Assembly: GCA_963768715.1 (NCBI GenBank)
Contig: CAVYJC010000005.1
Coordinates: 1 to 64,000, forward strand
Length of the DNA stretch: 64,000 nt
Source: DATKEJ01 sp963768715
GTDB lineage: Bacteria; Bacteroidota; Rhodothermia; Rhodothermales; DATKEJ01
Direction of reading: 5' to 3'
Part shown: piece after piece, positions 42,937-52,500 of the stretch
Layout: each line of letters begins with the position of its first letter
Position numbering within the stretch: the stretch's first letter is position 1
The notes under the pieces: model-generated
The model's database searches: none
What the model was told of the DNA's origin: nothing
What the model saw: the letters and a program-made list of their open reading frames with translations, nothing else
Made by a program: the position numbers and the translations under genes

Positions 42937-45564
42937 ATGCTGAAAAGCCTCTTCCACATAACGACGCTCCTCTGCCTTGCAGCGCTCTCCTCCGCCTGCT
43001 CCGATCGCCCCCAATCCCGCGAGCCGGAGGCCGAGCCGTCAGACTGGGCCTACCTGCAGCGGACCTGGCCGCTTGGCAAGTGGAATCCAAACGCCTATCA
43101 CGAAGCCTACGAGCAGAAAGCCCGCTTGGAGGCCGTCTCCAAACGAGGTCGGGCACTCGGGCTGTGGCAGCCGGCCGGACCCACCAACGTCGGCGGCCGA
43201 ATCTCTGATATCGAGTTCGATCCGCAAGATCCGCAGATCGTGTATGCCGGAGCCGCTACGGGCGGTGTCTTCAAATCCGAAGATGGCGGCAGGACCTGGC
43301 GTTCCGTGTTCGACGGATATGCCGTCGTGAACGTCGGCGACATCGGGATTTCGGAGAGTGATCCCGACATCCTATTCGTCGGAACAGGCGAGGCTAACGG
43401 CGGCGCCAACAACATCCAGGGCGGCGGAATCTTCAAATCGACAGACGCCGGCGAGACGTGGACGTTTTCGGGATTGCAGAATACAGCCGCGATCGGGCGG
43501 ATCGTGATCCATCCCACCAATCCGAACCTCGTCTACGTGGCTGCGGTCGGATCCTATTTCAATTTGAGCTCGGACCGCGGCGTCTTCCGCTCCGAGGACG
43601 GCGGGGCCTCGTGGGAGCGGGTGCTGAGCCTGTCCGACAGCACGGGCGCGGTGGATCTCGTGATGAATCACGACGATCCATCCATCCTTTACGCAACCAT
43701 GTGGCAGCGCCTGCGGCGGCCCAACTCGGCCATCCTTAGCGGATCGCAGAGTGGACTATACCGATCGACGGATGGCGGCGATACGTGGGTAGAACTGGGC
43801 GCTGAGAACGGTTTGCCGGATCCGAACACGCAAAACGTCGGCCGAATCGGCCTTGCCATCTCGCGGAGCGATCCAGACGTCCTGTTCGCGCACTACACCG
43901 ATGGATACGACTACCTGGGGCTCTTCAAGAGCTCCGACGGTGGGGATTCCTGGTTTGACTTCGATCCGGACGACGACGTCTCCCACCTGTTCTTCGGATC
44001 CTCTCCCGGATTCAGCTGGTTCTTTTCGCAGGTCCGCGTGAGTCCCGTCGATACAAACGCGGTGTACATAATGGACGTCGAGTTCGCCCACACGCGCGAC
44101 GGCGGCGAGACCTGGCGCGTGAATGCAGGCACGTCCGTGCTTCATGTCGACCACCACGCGCTGGCGTTCGATCCGTCGAACCCCGAGCACATCATCGAGG
44201 GCAACGACGGCGGGCTCAACGTGTCGCAGGATGGTGGCTATACGTGGTCGACGATCACCGGCCTGCCCGTGACGCAGTTCTACGAGGTGGCCATCGATCC
44301 GCACTTTCCGGAACAGATCTACGGCGGGGCGCAGGATAATCAGAACGTATGGACCGAAACGGGCGCGACCGACGACTGGCAGACGCTGCAGCTTGGATTC
44401 GGCGGAGGCGGCGACGGCTTCTACATTATCGTAGCCTACGAAGAACCGAATCCGGGCGAATTCTATCGGGTCGTCTATGCGGAATCCCAGCTTGGGAATC
44501 TGTTCAAATCGCTCGAGGGAACGGGGCAAGGCTTCCAGTCGCTGAAATCCTATCTCAACAACGCTTCTCAGGGTGATCCGAGGAACTGGAGCACACCGAT
44601 CGCGATCGATCCGAACAACACGGCTGTCATCTACTACGGCACGCATCGACTCCTGCGGTCGGAGACCCGCGGAACGACCTGGGACGCGATTTCGCCGCAG
44701 CTCACGAACTGGCCGGGCACCGGAGGATTCGGGACGATTACAACGATCGCCGTCTCCCCCACTTCATCCGACACGATCCTGCTCGGAACCGACGATGGAA
44801 ACGTGTGGGTGACGCCGAACCTCGGGAATACCTGGATCGACGTGTCAGGCGGACTTCCTAAACGCTGGGTCACGCGGGTTGCCTTCGATCCGAGAGACTC
44901 GAATCGGCTGTACGTCACGTTTTCCGGCCTCAAATGGGATGACTCGCTGTCTCACGTCTATCGCAGCGACAGTTTTGGCGAAGCCTGGATCGACGTGTCT
45001 GACAACCTGCCGGATGCGCCGGTCAATGCCCTGGCCATCGATCCAATCGATCCCGACGCCATATTCGTTGGATCGGACGTAGGGGCGTTCGTCAGCTTCG
45101 ACCGCGGCGGCGCTTGGCAGTCTCTTGGGGACGAGTTGCCGGCTGTCGCGGTTTACGATCTAAAAGTGAACGCTGATCCGCACTTCCTGATTGCGGGCAC
45201 CCATGGACGATCGATATACGAGATCGACCTGGCTGGAGTATTCACATCGACAGCCTCCGAGGCAGCAGCGGGAGACATCCCGGAGGCGATCGCCGATCTC
45301 TCCAACTACCCCAATCCATTCGCAGAGCGAACGAACATATCCTTCCGTCTCGGCCGTAACGACATCGTTCGCGTTGAGGTATTCGACGTCTCAGGAAGGA
45401 GGATACGTCTGCTGCATGACGGTCCGCTCGCGGCCGGACGTCAAGAGCTGCATTGGGACGGGCGTGACGCCACGGGAAGGCAAACCGCAAACGGGATCTA
45501 CCTGTTCAGATTGACCGAAGAGTCAGGGGCGGCGGTCACGGGAAGGATGGTGTTGGCGCGGTGA
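42937..45564 (+). CDS. VPS10/sortilin-like BNR propeller lipoprotein with T9SS sorting domain
   Basis: About 875 residues. The start (LFHITTLLCLAALSSAC) reads as a lipoprotein signal with lipobox LSSAC. The body has at least ten BNR/Asp-box repeats (SEDGGRTWRSV, STDAGETWTFS, SEDGGASWERV, STDGGDTWVEL, SSDGGDSWFDF, SQDGGYTWSTI), the pattern of the VPS10/sortilin-like secreted glycosylhydrolase family. The C-terminus is a T9SS type A domain (LSNYPNPFAERTNISFRL; IYLFRLTEESGAAVTGRMVL). ATG 42937 is preferred over the adjacent TTG 42934. Having both a lipobox and a T9SS domain is odd, and only one may be used. Function unknown. Confidence 0.87.
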   Translation: MLKSLFHITTLLCLAALSSACSDRPQSREPEAEPSDWAYLQRTWPLGKWNPNAYHEAYEQKARLEAVSKRGRALGLWQPAGPTNVGGRISDIEFDPQDPQIVYAGAATGGVFKSEDGGRTWRSVFDGYAVVNVGDIGISESDPDILFVGTGEANGGANNIQGGGIFKSTDAGETWTFSGLQNTAAIGRIVIHPTNPNLVYVAAVGSYFNLSSDRGVFRSEDGGASWERVLSLSDSTGAVDLVMNHDDPSILYATMWQRLRRPNSAILSGSQSGLYRSTDGGDTWVELGAENGLPDPNTQNVGRIGLAISRSDPDVLFAHYTDGYDYLGLFKSSDGGDSWFDFDPDDDVSHLFFGSSPGFSWFFSQVRVSPVDTNAVYIMDVEFAHTRDGGETWRVNAGTSVLHVDHHALAFDPSNPEHIIEGNDGGLNVSQDGGYTWSTITGLPVTQFYEVAIDPHFPEQIYGGAQDNQNVWTETGATDDWQTLQLGFGGGGDGFYIIVAYEEPNPGEFYRVVYAESQLGNLFKSLEGTGQGFQSLKSYLNNASQGDPRNWSTPIAIDPNNTAVIYYGTHRLLRSETRGTTWDAISPQLTNWPGTGGFGTITTIAVSPTSSDTILLGTDDGNVWVTPNLGNTWIDVSGGLPKRWVTRVAFDPRDSNRLYVTFSGLKWDDSLSHVYRSDSFGEAWIDVSDNLPDAPVNALAIDPIDPDAIFVGSDVGAFVSFDRGGAWQSLGDELPAVAVYDLKVNADPHFLIAGTHGRSIYEIDLAGVFTSTASEAAAGDIPEAIADLSNYPNPFAERTNISFRLGRNDIVRVEVFDVSGRRIRLLHDGPLAAGRQELHWDGRDATGRQTANGIYLFRLTEESGAAVTGRMVLAR

Positions 45565-45598
45565 GGGCGTCCAAGGTCCGGTGTTCCCCGACCGTAGG

Positions 45599-45719
45599 GC
45601 CACGCCAACGGCGTGGCCGGCGTTGGAATGACGATCCATCCGACAGACCGGACATGCCGTTGGCATGTCCCTGCACAGACAACCATCCGACAGACCGGAC
45701 ATGCCGTTGGCATGTCCCT
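45599..45719. repeat. Three CCAACGG/CCGTTGG-core hairpins between convergent genes
   Basis: GGCCACGCC-AAC-GGCGTGGCC at 45599-45619 and two copies of GGACATGCC-GTT-GGCATGTCC at 45650-45670 and 45697-45717, the latter two each preceded by ATCCGACAGACC. Placed between two genes that converge, they could serve as bidirectional terminators. Same family as 33972-34129. Confidence 0.8.
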
Positions 45720-46332
45720 ACGAATCAACCATCCCCATCGCCCTTTCAAACTTCGACGTCTCCACCGGCTGAAGATCATACGCCGCCATCAACTCAGCGT
45801 GGAGTGCCTCGAGATGGTCGAGCAACTCATCGGAAAGGACCTCAAGTTCCAACTCGAAAAACGTGTGGCGACCTTCGCCGGCCGTCAGGCTGACCTCGTC
45901 GAGGGAGACCTCGGCCACCCTACCCTGTGATGAGCTGAGAAATCGTTTGAATCGCGTCTGGTGGATTTCCATCTCGGTGCGGATCGCCCTCCCACCAGTG
46001 ATTTCCAAAAAACGATCCCGCGTCTCCCCTTCGGGCCAGTCCACGGCGGAATCGGCCAATCCGATCGAGCACTCATACTCCTCGCGACTGTGTGCGACGC
46101 CTTCTCCCCTCCCTATGCTCTTGAGGCACACCAGACGCTCGCTACCTCTGTGTCGAATCCTGAATGCAAATCCGGCGGACGCAATAGCTCGATCCACCGT
46201 GTCTGCGTAGACGTCGTGCACCTGAATGTCGTCGCCCGGCCCGAGCAAGAATCCGCCGATCCGTTCCGCCTGTCGCAGCGCCTCTACGGAGCCGGCGGAC
46301 ACAGCGTACTTGAGTTCAATCTCTGTAGGCAC
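45718..46332 (-). CDS. CYTH-domain protein (class IV cyclase / triphosphatase-like)
   Basis: A 204-residue cytoplasmic protein of the CYTH tunnel fold. The signature ExExK is present as EIELKY at residues 4-9. Other Arg/Lys/Glu-rich strands follow (FRIRHRGSERLVCLKS; EMEIHQTRFKRFLSSSQG; FFELELEVLS). Family members hydrolyse triphosphates or make cAMP; the activity here cannot be assigned. Its end overlaps the hairpin cluster. It is divergent from the DUF819 gene, 76 bases apart. Confidence 0.83.
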   Translation of the reverse strand: MPTEIELKYAVSAGSVEALRQAERIGGFLLGPGDDIQVHDVYADTVDRAIASAGFAFRIRHRGSERLVCLKSIGRGEGVAHSREEYECSIGLADSAVDWPEGETRDRFLEITGGRAIRTEMEIHQTRFKRFLSSSQGRVAEVSLDEVSLTAGEGRHTFFELELEVLSDELLDHLEALHAELMAAYDLQPVETSKFERAMGMVDS

Positions 46333-46408
46333 GTGATGAGGTTGTCGATAGGTGTGTACTGGCTATATTCACGCGCCCCGTTCCTGTCTGGTTTCCAAAC
46401 AATCGCAC

Positions 46409-47605
46409 ATGCTGTCTTTTCCGCTTGCCGCGCTCGTTACTGAGCCGACGACACTCTTTGCACTTCTGGCAGCAATCATCGCCGCGGTCTTCTGGCTGTC
46501 GACGACGCAATTCTGTGCGCCCTTCTTCAAATATCTGCCGCCGATCCTGTGGGTCTACTACCTCCCGATGATCGCGACGACGCTGGGCATCACACCGGCG
46601 GAGAGTGCGACCTACGCCTGGATGTCGCACTATCTGCTCCCCATCGCGCTGTTTCTGCTCATGATCACCGTCGACCTCAAAGCCATCGTGCGGCTCGGAA
46701 AGACAGCCATCATCATGATGCTCGCGGGCACGGCCGGAATCGTGATCGGGGGCCCGATCGCGTACTTCGTTTTTCGCTCGTTTCTCGATCCGAACGCCTG
46801 GATGGGATTCAGCGGAATCGCCGGAAGTTGGATCGGGGGCTCGGTAAACATGGTTGCCGTGATCGAGAGCATCCATGCGCCACCCGAGGTGCTGGGACCC
46901 GCCATAGTAGTCGATACAATCGTCGGTTATGGCTGGCTCGGGATCGTCCTCTACGCCAGCGTCTTCCAGGAACGGTTCGACCGATGGATCGGAGCCGACA
47001 CCAGTGCGATTGACGAAACGAACAAGCGGCTCCAAGAATTGGACCAGCATCGCCGTCCCGTCGAAATCGTCGATCTCGCCAAGATGATCGGGATATCCTT
47101 CGTCGTCGCGGTAATCTCGATCAAACTGAGCGACTTTCTGCCCTCGATCGGGAATCCAACCATCATCAGCTCGACGACCTGGGTCGTGCTCGCCGTCGTC
47201 ACGGTGGGACTCCTTCTATCGTTCACCCCGATGCGAAATCTGGAGCATGCCGGCGCATCGAAAGTCGGCTACATGACGCTCTACCTGCTCCTGGCCGGAA
47301 TCGGAGCACAGGCCGATCTGAGGGCCGTTCTCGAAGCCCCGATGTATCTCGCTGCCGGCGTGCTGTGGATCAGCATCCACGTGGGCATCCTCATTCTCGT
47401 TGCGCGATGGATCAAGGCGCCCCTCTTCTTCGTGGCTACCGGAAGCATCGCAAACGTCGGCGGCGCCGTCAGCGCCCCAATCGCCGCCGGAGTCTACCAC
47501 CGCGCCATGGCCCCCGTTGGCCTCCTGATGGCCGTATCAGGATATATTTTAGGAATTTACGCTGCGCTGTTCTGTGCGTATCTGTTGTCGTTGCTGGCAG
47601 TGTAA
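46409..47605 (+). CDS. DUF819 family integral membrane protein
   Basis: A 398-residue inner-membrane protein with about ten hydrophobic segments (for example LFALLAAIIAAVFWLSTTQF; IMMLAGTAGIVIGGPIAYFV; TWVVLAVVTVGLLLSF; LLMAVSGYILGIYAALFCAY). The conserved block GIAGSWIGGSVNMVAVIES and the late IANVGGAVSAPIAAGVYH are typical of the DUF819/YjcL family, whose substrate is not established to my knowledge. ATG 46409 is chosen over an upstream open extension because it begins at the first membrane segment. Confidence 0.85.
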   Translation: MLSFPLAALVTEPTTLFALLAAIIAAVFWLSTTQFCAPFFKYLPPILWVYYLPMIATTLGITPAESATYAWMSHYLLPIALFLLMITVDLKAIVRLGKTAIIMMLAGTAGIVIGGPIAYFVFRSFLDPNAWMGFSGIAGSWIGGSVNMVAVIESIHAPPEVLGPAIVVDTIVGYGWLGIVLYASVFQERFDRWIGADTSAIDETNKRLQELDQHRRPVEIVDLAKMIGISFVVAVISIKLSDFLPSIGNPTIISSTTWVVLAVVTVGLLLSFTPMRNLEHAGASKVGYMTLYLLLAGIGAQADLRAVLEAPMYLAAGVLWISIHVGILILVARWIKAPLFFVATGSIANVGGAVSAPIAAGVYHRAMAPVGLLMAVSGYILGIYAALFCAYLLSLLAV

Positions 47606-47793
47606 ATTAGATGTTCCGGGTTCCACGTTCCGGGTTCCACGTTCGGGAACCACCATTCGACTGGCGGGGAGACACGGTAACAGCACACCCCCATTGGCAA
47701 GCGAGAACGTATCACACCGAACTGAACAGCTCTGGCGGACCGGGCGTTCTCGAAATCCATGACCCCTCGTAACCTCGAACCGGAACCAGGAAC

Positions 47794-49983
47794 CTACTTC
47801 AGCAACATCATGGTCCGCGTCTTGACCGAGCTCTCCGTCTTCAACCTGTACAGGTAGACACCGCTGGGCACGGCACCCTCAAACGTCTGGGACGCATCCC
47901 AAACCGCCTGGTAGGATCCAGCCGGCTGGTCCTGATCGACGAGCGTCGCCACGCGGCGTCCCAGCGCGTCGAAAACTTCGAGGGATACGTGGCTCCGTTC
48001 ATCCACGCGGTACGGGATCGCCGTCGACGGATTGAACGGATTCGGGTAGTTCTGCCCCAACTCGAAGGCTGTCGGCTGGACCCCATCATCCTCAACGGCG
48101 ACGTAAACGCCCGAGACGGCATCGATGTCGATGTTGATGGACTCGGTGTCCCCGGCCCCATTCGTTCCTGTGAGAGCGACACGCCAGATGGCCAAGTCGG
48201 GATTGCCATCCTGGAGCCCCTTGGAGAGCACAACGGTCGCCGAAGCATCCGAGTGCTGAGCCGTAAAAGGCTCGCCTCTGGGGCGCGCCGCCTGAATCGC
48301 CGCCGGACTGTCGATCCAACTATCGGGAAGGGCACTGAGCGAGGGAACGTCATCCGTCGAAGAAAGAACGTCGGTCGCCAGGACCCCACCTCGAGCTCCC
48401 GCCGACACGACCACATTCATTACCGAGTCTTTCGACGCAGAATAGTAGTTGAAGCCCCAAACGATGGCGCTGCCTCGTCCGTCGATCGGCGAAATATCCG
48501 TGCTCACGGTAACGAGAACGGCATCGCTCGCCCAGGCCGTTGCGGCCGCTGATGCCGCCGCCTCGTTGGCACGGGCGGGAGACGATCCGACGACGAGCAA
48601 CGGATTGCCGGCATCATCCATCGCCACGAGGTGGAGCGAAGGACCGAACGCATCGATAAACGCCACGATCCAAACTTCCCCGGTTTCCTTCGAGAGTCTC
48701 GGCTGTATGTTCGGTATGGCAGTCAACTCGTGGAGAACTTTCATCGCAGGGCTGCCAAGCAGTCCGGTAAGATCACCGCTTCCCAACAACGTCTGAATGA
48801 AAGTGAACAGCTCAGCATTCATCAGCACAGAAACCCCGATCGCACCTTGGTTTTCACTCAGGTACTCGGAACCGCCCGCATTCATGAAGCCGCTGATTGC
48901 TCCGTCGCTGTCTCCGAAATCGGGCGGGACTGGAGCACTGCCGAGGACGCCGATGAGCAGGTCGGCATCCTCACCGAGATCGAGCAGTTGGGGTGGAAAA
49001 ACAAACGATCCGAGGCTCGCGGCCGCATAGGCGCCGGCCGGCGACATGTACAGGTATATCCAGGTCAACGCGGTCCCGTCGAGGTTCAAGCCGGCTCCGG
49101 CAGCCAGCGCCAGCTGTGCCATGGGCGCATCCATGTGAACGAGATCAAGCGCCGGAGTATTGAGCTCCGCGGCCGTCGCTCCCTCGCTCGCAATCGATAC
49201 GTTCGCCCCGGAAACCACCGAGCCCCCGGACACCTCAACGGCGTCAGCGATGTGGTCACTGTTTCCATCCACGGTCCCAACGTGGAGGCCCTGCAGGGCT
49301 GCGTCGGGATTGGCCAAGTCAATCTGCAGGCCAATGACGTGATAGGTGCCGTCTTCCACAAAATCGATGCTGTAGCTCCCGTCAAGACCGGCGAATCCGA
49401 GATTTGCCTCGAACGTCGAATCGGCGCCCGCGATGTCGAGCGGCGCCTTGACAGCGAGGAGGATCGTTCCGGCAGGCGGTGTATCACTGGAGGCAACCGC
49501 TCCGGCAATCCCTCCCTGTGGCAACGCGTCTCCCGTCGAGAACCTCGTCACCGACGGTACTGCAAGACTCGAGCCGCCCTGTCCGCGTGCAAACAACACA
49601 ACGAGCGTATGTGCCATTGACGGCTCGAGTTGCACGTTGTGCATAGTGACCGTCTTGCCGTCGCCACTCAGTTCGACGGACTCAGGGCATCCCCCGGGGG
49701 TAACGAAGATCCCTGCCGGAGGCAGTGGGCACGCCGGATCAAGGAGATTGAGGTTGATCGGCAAAACGCCCGTTAATACATCCAGTGACGAGGGGACGTA
49801 AATAGGGTCTAGCGCCTCACTGAACGTGACGGAGATGTCCGTCACTTCGGGCACGTTGACGGCCCCATTCGCAATTGAAACGGATTCGACAACTAGCTGA
49901 GCTCTAAGGGAGCTCGCGGAAACGACGACCACAAGCAGTGCAGCAATGGTCGCAACAAGCGTTGATTGGAATCGACTTCTCAT
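47794..49983 (-). CDS. Secreted Ig-like protein with T9SS type A sorting domain
   Basis: A 729-residue protein. The signal peptide runs from ATG 49983 (LVATIAALLVVVVSASSLRAQ), preceded by GGAGATAAG. The first domain (GAVNVPEVTDISVTFSEALD) resembles the bacterial Ig-like SbsA type. Then comes a carboxypeptidase-regulatory-like stretch (GSYSIDFVEDGTYHVIGLQI) and a long unassigned middle part. The end is a T9SS type A domain (GQNYPNPFNPSTAIPYRV; VPSGVYLYRLKTESSVKTRT). The frame is open about 54 codons further upstream, but that part lacks any leader. Likely surface-displayed; function unknown. Convergent with the DUF819 gene across a 188-base gap that holds GTTCCGGGTTCCACGTTCCG words (47614-47645). 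Confidence 0.86.
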   Translation of the reverse strand: MRSRFQSTLVATIAALLVVVVSASSLRAQLVVESVSIANGAVNVPEVTDISVTFSEALDPIYVPSSLDVLTGVLPINLNLLDPACPLPPAGIFVTPGGCPESVELSGDGKTVTMHNVQLEPSMAHTLVVLFARGQGGSSLAVPSVTRFSTGDALPQGGIAGAVASSDTPPAGTILLAVKAPLDIAGADSTFEANLGFAGLDGSYSIDFVEDGTYHVIGLQIDLANPDAALQGLHVGTVDGNSDHIADAVEVSGGSVVSGANVSIASEGATAAELNTPALDLVHMDAPMAQLALAAGAGLNLDGTALTWIYLYMSPAGAYAAASLGSFVFPPQLLDLGEDADLLIGVLGSAPVPPDFGDSDGAISGFMNAGGSEYLSENQGAIGVSVLMNAELFTFIQTLLGSGDLTGLLGSPAMKVLHELTAIPNIQPRLSKETGEVWIVAFIDAFGPSLHLVAMDDAGNPLLVVGSSPARANEAAASAAATAWASDAVLVTVSTDISPIDGRGSAIVWGFNYYSASKDSVMNVVVSAGARGGVLATDVLSSTDDVPSLSALPDSWIDSPAAIQAARPRGEPFTAQHSDASATVVLSKGLQDGNPDLAIWRVALTGTNGAGDTESINIDIDAVSGVYVAVEDDGVQPTAFELGQNYPNPFNPSTAIPYRVDERSHVSLEVFDALGRRVATLVDQDQPAGSYQAVWDASQTFEGAVPSGVYLYRLKTESSVKTRTMMLLK

Positions 49984-50092
49984 CTTATCTCCAAACGGTT
50001 CGGCGGCGGGACTAAGTTCCTGGATGGCTTTCCTCACATCCATGGTCGGAATTGTAAGATACAACTTCAATGCAATTTGACAGAGGAGTATA

Positions 50093-51874
50093 TCAACGAC
50101 CTGCCGCCAATCTTTCGGCCTCTTCGACCAGTGCCTCGACGGCATCGAGGCCCTTGTCCCAGAAATCTCGCGCGGTCAGATCGACACCTAGTCGAGCCAC
50201 CAGGTTGTGGGGCCAATCGGATCCGCCCGCAGCCAGCAAACCCAGGTAGGCATCAGCGAACGATGCGCCGCGCGACAGGTACTCCTCATACAGTGCGAGC
50301 ACGAGCAGTTCTCCGAACGCATAGGCGTACACGTAGCCCGGCGTGTGGATGAAGTGAGGTATGTAGCTCCACCAGACGTCATAGTGCTCACCAAGTGTCA
50401 CGCTGCCATCGAACATCGTTTCTTGCGTCTCGCGCCAGTGGAAGCCGATTTCGTCCGACGTCAGCTCGCCGTGAGTGCGGCGATGATTGTGGACCTTCGC
50501 CTCGAAGAGATGCATTGAGATCTGGCGGAATACCGTCGCCATGGTGTCGTCGATCTTAGCTACCAGCATCGCGAGCCGAACGGCGGGATCCTCCTCCTTT
50601 TCCAGAAGTGATTTAAATACAAGCATTTCTCCGAATACTGATGCGGTTTCCGCGGTCGTGAGCGGCGTATCGGCGTGGAGGATGCCCTGGTCACGTGAGA
50701 GATATTGATGGACTCCGTGCCCGAGCTCGTGCGCCAGCGTCTGGACGTCGCGAACCCGGCCCGTAAAGTTCATGAGGATGTATGGATGGGCGCTCGGAAC
50801 CGCTCCGTGGCTGAACGCGCCCCCGCGTTTCCCGGGCGTGACGGCGGCATCGATCCACGATTCGTCGAAGAATCGTCTCGCTATGCTGGCCATTTCCGGA
50901 TGAAAGGATCCGTAGGCAGAAAGCACGATGTCTTTGGCCTGCGACCAATCGTAGGAGACGTCGGCCTCGGGCAGCGGAGCGTACCGATCGTAGTCGAACA
51001 TCTCATCCAAGCCGAGCAGCCTGCGTTTGAGGGCATAGTGGCGGCGCGACAAATCGAAACGGCCAGACACGGCCGCGACGAGCGTGTCCACGATTTCGTC
51101 CGCTACCTCGTTCGAGAGATTCCGCCCCGAAAGCCACGACGGGTAATGGCGCAGACGGTCATCCGATGCCTTTTCGGCCAGCATTGTGTTGAAGACGAAC
51201 GTAAGCGTCCGGAGGTGATCGTTCAGTCCATCTGTAAATCCCAGGGCTGCGTCGCGGCGCGTGGTGCGATCCGCCTCGTGCATGCGCGCAAGAATCTCCT
51301 GCTCGCTGAGTGACTCGCCGTCGACTTGGAACGTGGCCGCGCCGAGCGTCTCATCAAAGAAGCGTGCCCACGCCGCTTTCCCCGTCACCGACTTCTCGGC
51401 CAGGATCTTTTCTTCGGGCTCGGTGAGGACGTGCAGGGCCATCCCGCGCTGCACCTCCAGATAGTGGCGGTACGGCTGAAGGGCATCGGATGCCAGCAGC
51501 GCGTCAGCCGTGGATGCTTCGAGTGCGATCCATTCGAGCTCGAGAAACAGCAGCTTCTTCGATGCTTCCGTGTACGCTTCCCTTACGCGCTGGAGAAGCT
51601 TCCCGCGCGCCGGATCGGTGGTCTTCGTCGACCAGAGGAGAAAGGAATACGTCGCCGCCCGGCCAATCCGGTCTTGGATCGAGCCAAAGTCGGCGAGCGC
51701 CTCGGCCCACTGGTCCGCACTCAGCTCAGCCATCCGACCGTGGTACCGTTTCGAGAATGCCTCCGCCTCGGTCGTGAATGCCTCGATGTCGGCATCGAGC
51801 GCCTCGGGGGTCGCGTAGAGGTCGGTGAGGTTCCAGCGGATTGATTCGGCGCCAGTCGGCTCGCTCTGCGTCAT
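50093..51874 (-). CDS. pepF: Oligoendopeptidase F (M3 family metallopeptidase)
   Basis: A 593-residue cytoplasmic zinc peptidase that cleaves short peptides. The zinc motif TLAHELGHGVHQYLS lies near 382-396, and TPLTTAETASVFGEM with the third ligand Glu follows. The C-terminal HTPGYVYAYAFGELLVLALY is a strong M3B signature, and the N-terminus SIRWNLTDLYATPEALDADI is typical of the PepF group. Length is normal. ATG 51874. Monocistronic by appearance, with its own upstream gap. Confidence 0.92.
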   Translation of the reverse strand: MTQSEPTGAESIRWNLTDLYATPEALDADIEAFTTEAEAFSKRYHGRMAELSADQWAEALADFGSIQDRIGRAATYSFLLWSTKTTDPARGKLLQRVREAYTEASKKLLFLELEWIALEASTADALLASDALQPYRHYLEVQRGMALHVLTEPEEKILAEKSVTGKAAWARFFDETLGAATFQVDGESLSEQEILARMHEADRTTRRDAALGFTDGLNDHLRTLTFVFNTMLAEKASDDRLRHYPSWLSGRNLSNEVADEIVDTLVAAVSGRFDLSRRHYALKRRLLGLDEMFDYDRYAPLPEADVSYDWSQAKDIVLSAYGSFHPEMASIARRFFDESWIDAAVTPGKRGGAFSHGAVPSAHPYILMNFTGRVRDVQTLAHELGHGVHQYLSRDQGILHADTPLTTAETASVFGEMLVFKSLLEKEEDPAVRLAMLVAKIDDTMATVFRQISMHLFEAKVHNHRRTHGELTSDEIGFHWRETQETMFDGSVTLGEHYDVWWSYIPHFIHTPGYVYAYAFGELLVLALYEEYLSRGASFADAYLGLLAAGGSDWPHNLVARLGVDLTARDFWDKGLDAVEALVEEAERLAAGR

Positions 51875-52013
51875 AGGGTTTTCAGTGATTGGGGTCCCGC
51901 GTCGGGCGTGCTGCGTCCGGCGTCGGGTGAGTTTGAGGTATGAGGTTATGGAACCGCGTCGCCATGTGTCTTACGAAGCAAAGTGTTCATCTACCCAACA
52001 ATCGCTCTAGAAG

Positions 52014-52381
52014 ATGTCCACAGTGCAGAAACTTCAAAGTCTTGATGTTTGGGTGAACTCAAGAAGATTCGTCCAAGGCATCTACAAGTTTACGTCCAAT
52101 GCTTCCCCAGGCGTGACTTTGCTTACGTCAATCAACTCCGCTCAGCATCGGTCAGTGTAATGTCCAATATCGCGGAGGGCTACGGAAGATCCACTGATAG
52201 GGACTTCGCACGATTTCTTGACATTGCTCGAGGATCAGCACTTGAAGCTCAGTCCCTGATCTGCGTGGGCCTCGACGTCGAATACATGGATGAGGGTACG
52301 TTCGACGAACTGATGGAGGCCGCCGACCATATCGTTGCTCAGATCACTTCGTTGAGCCGATATCTGCGAACCAAAGGGTAG
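52014..52381 (+). pseudogene. Four-helix-bundle protein (23S rRNA intervening-sequence type), frameshifted
   Basis: From ATG 52014 the first 28 codons match the family N-terminus (LQSLDVWVNSRRFVQGIYKF). The conserved remainder (FPRRDFAYVNQLRSASVSVM; SNIAEGYGRSTDRDFARFLD) continues in another frame from about 52103. One base is therefore missing or extra between 52097 and 52103. Corrected length would be about 122 residues, normal for the family. Members are small soluble proteins of unknown role, often near repeats or in mobile contexts. Either a decayed gene or a sequence error. Confidence 0.75.
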
Positions 52382-52424
52382 TAGCGGGACGCCTCAAGAC
52401 GCACCATGCACCACGCCGGACTCG

Positions 52425-52500
52425 CTCGCAGCACGCAGCACGCAGCACGCAGCACGCAGCACGCCGGACACCGGACTCCGGACTCCGGACGCCGGACGCT
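52425..52500. repeat. Quasi-tandem CGCAGCACG and CCGGACTCCGGAC words
   Basis: Five copies of GCACGCA-type 7-mers followed by four of GGACTCC/GGACGCC type, directly against the stop codon of the ABC permease gene. GC-rich and slippage-prone. Confidence 0.75.
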
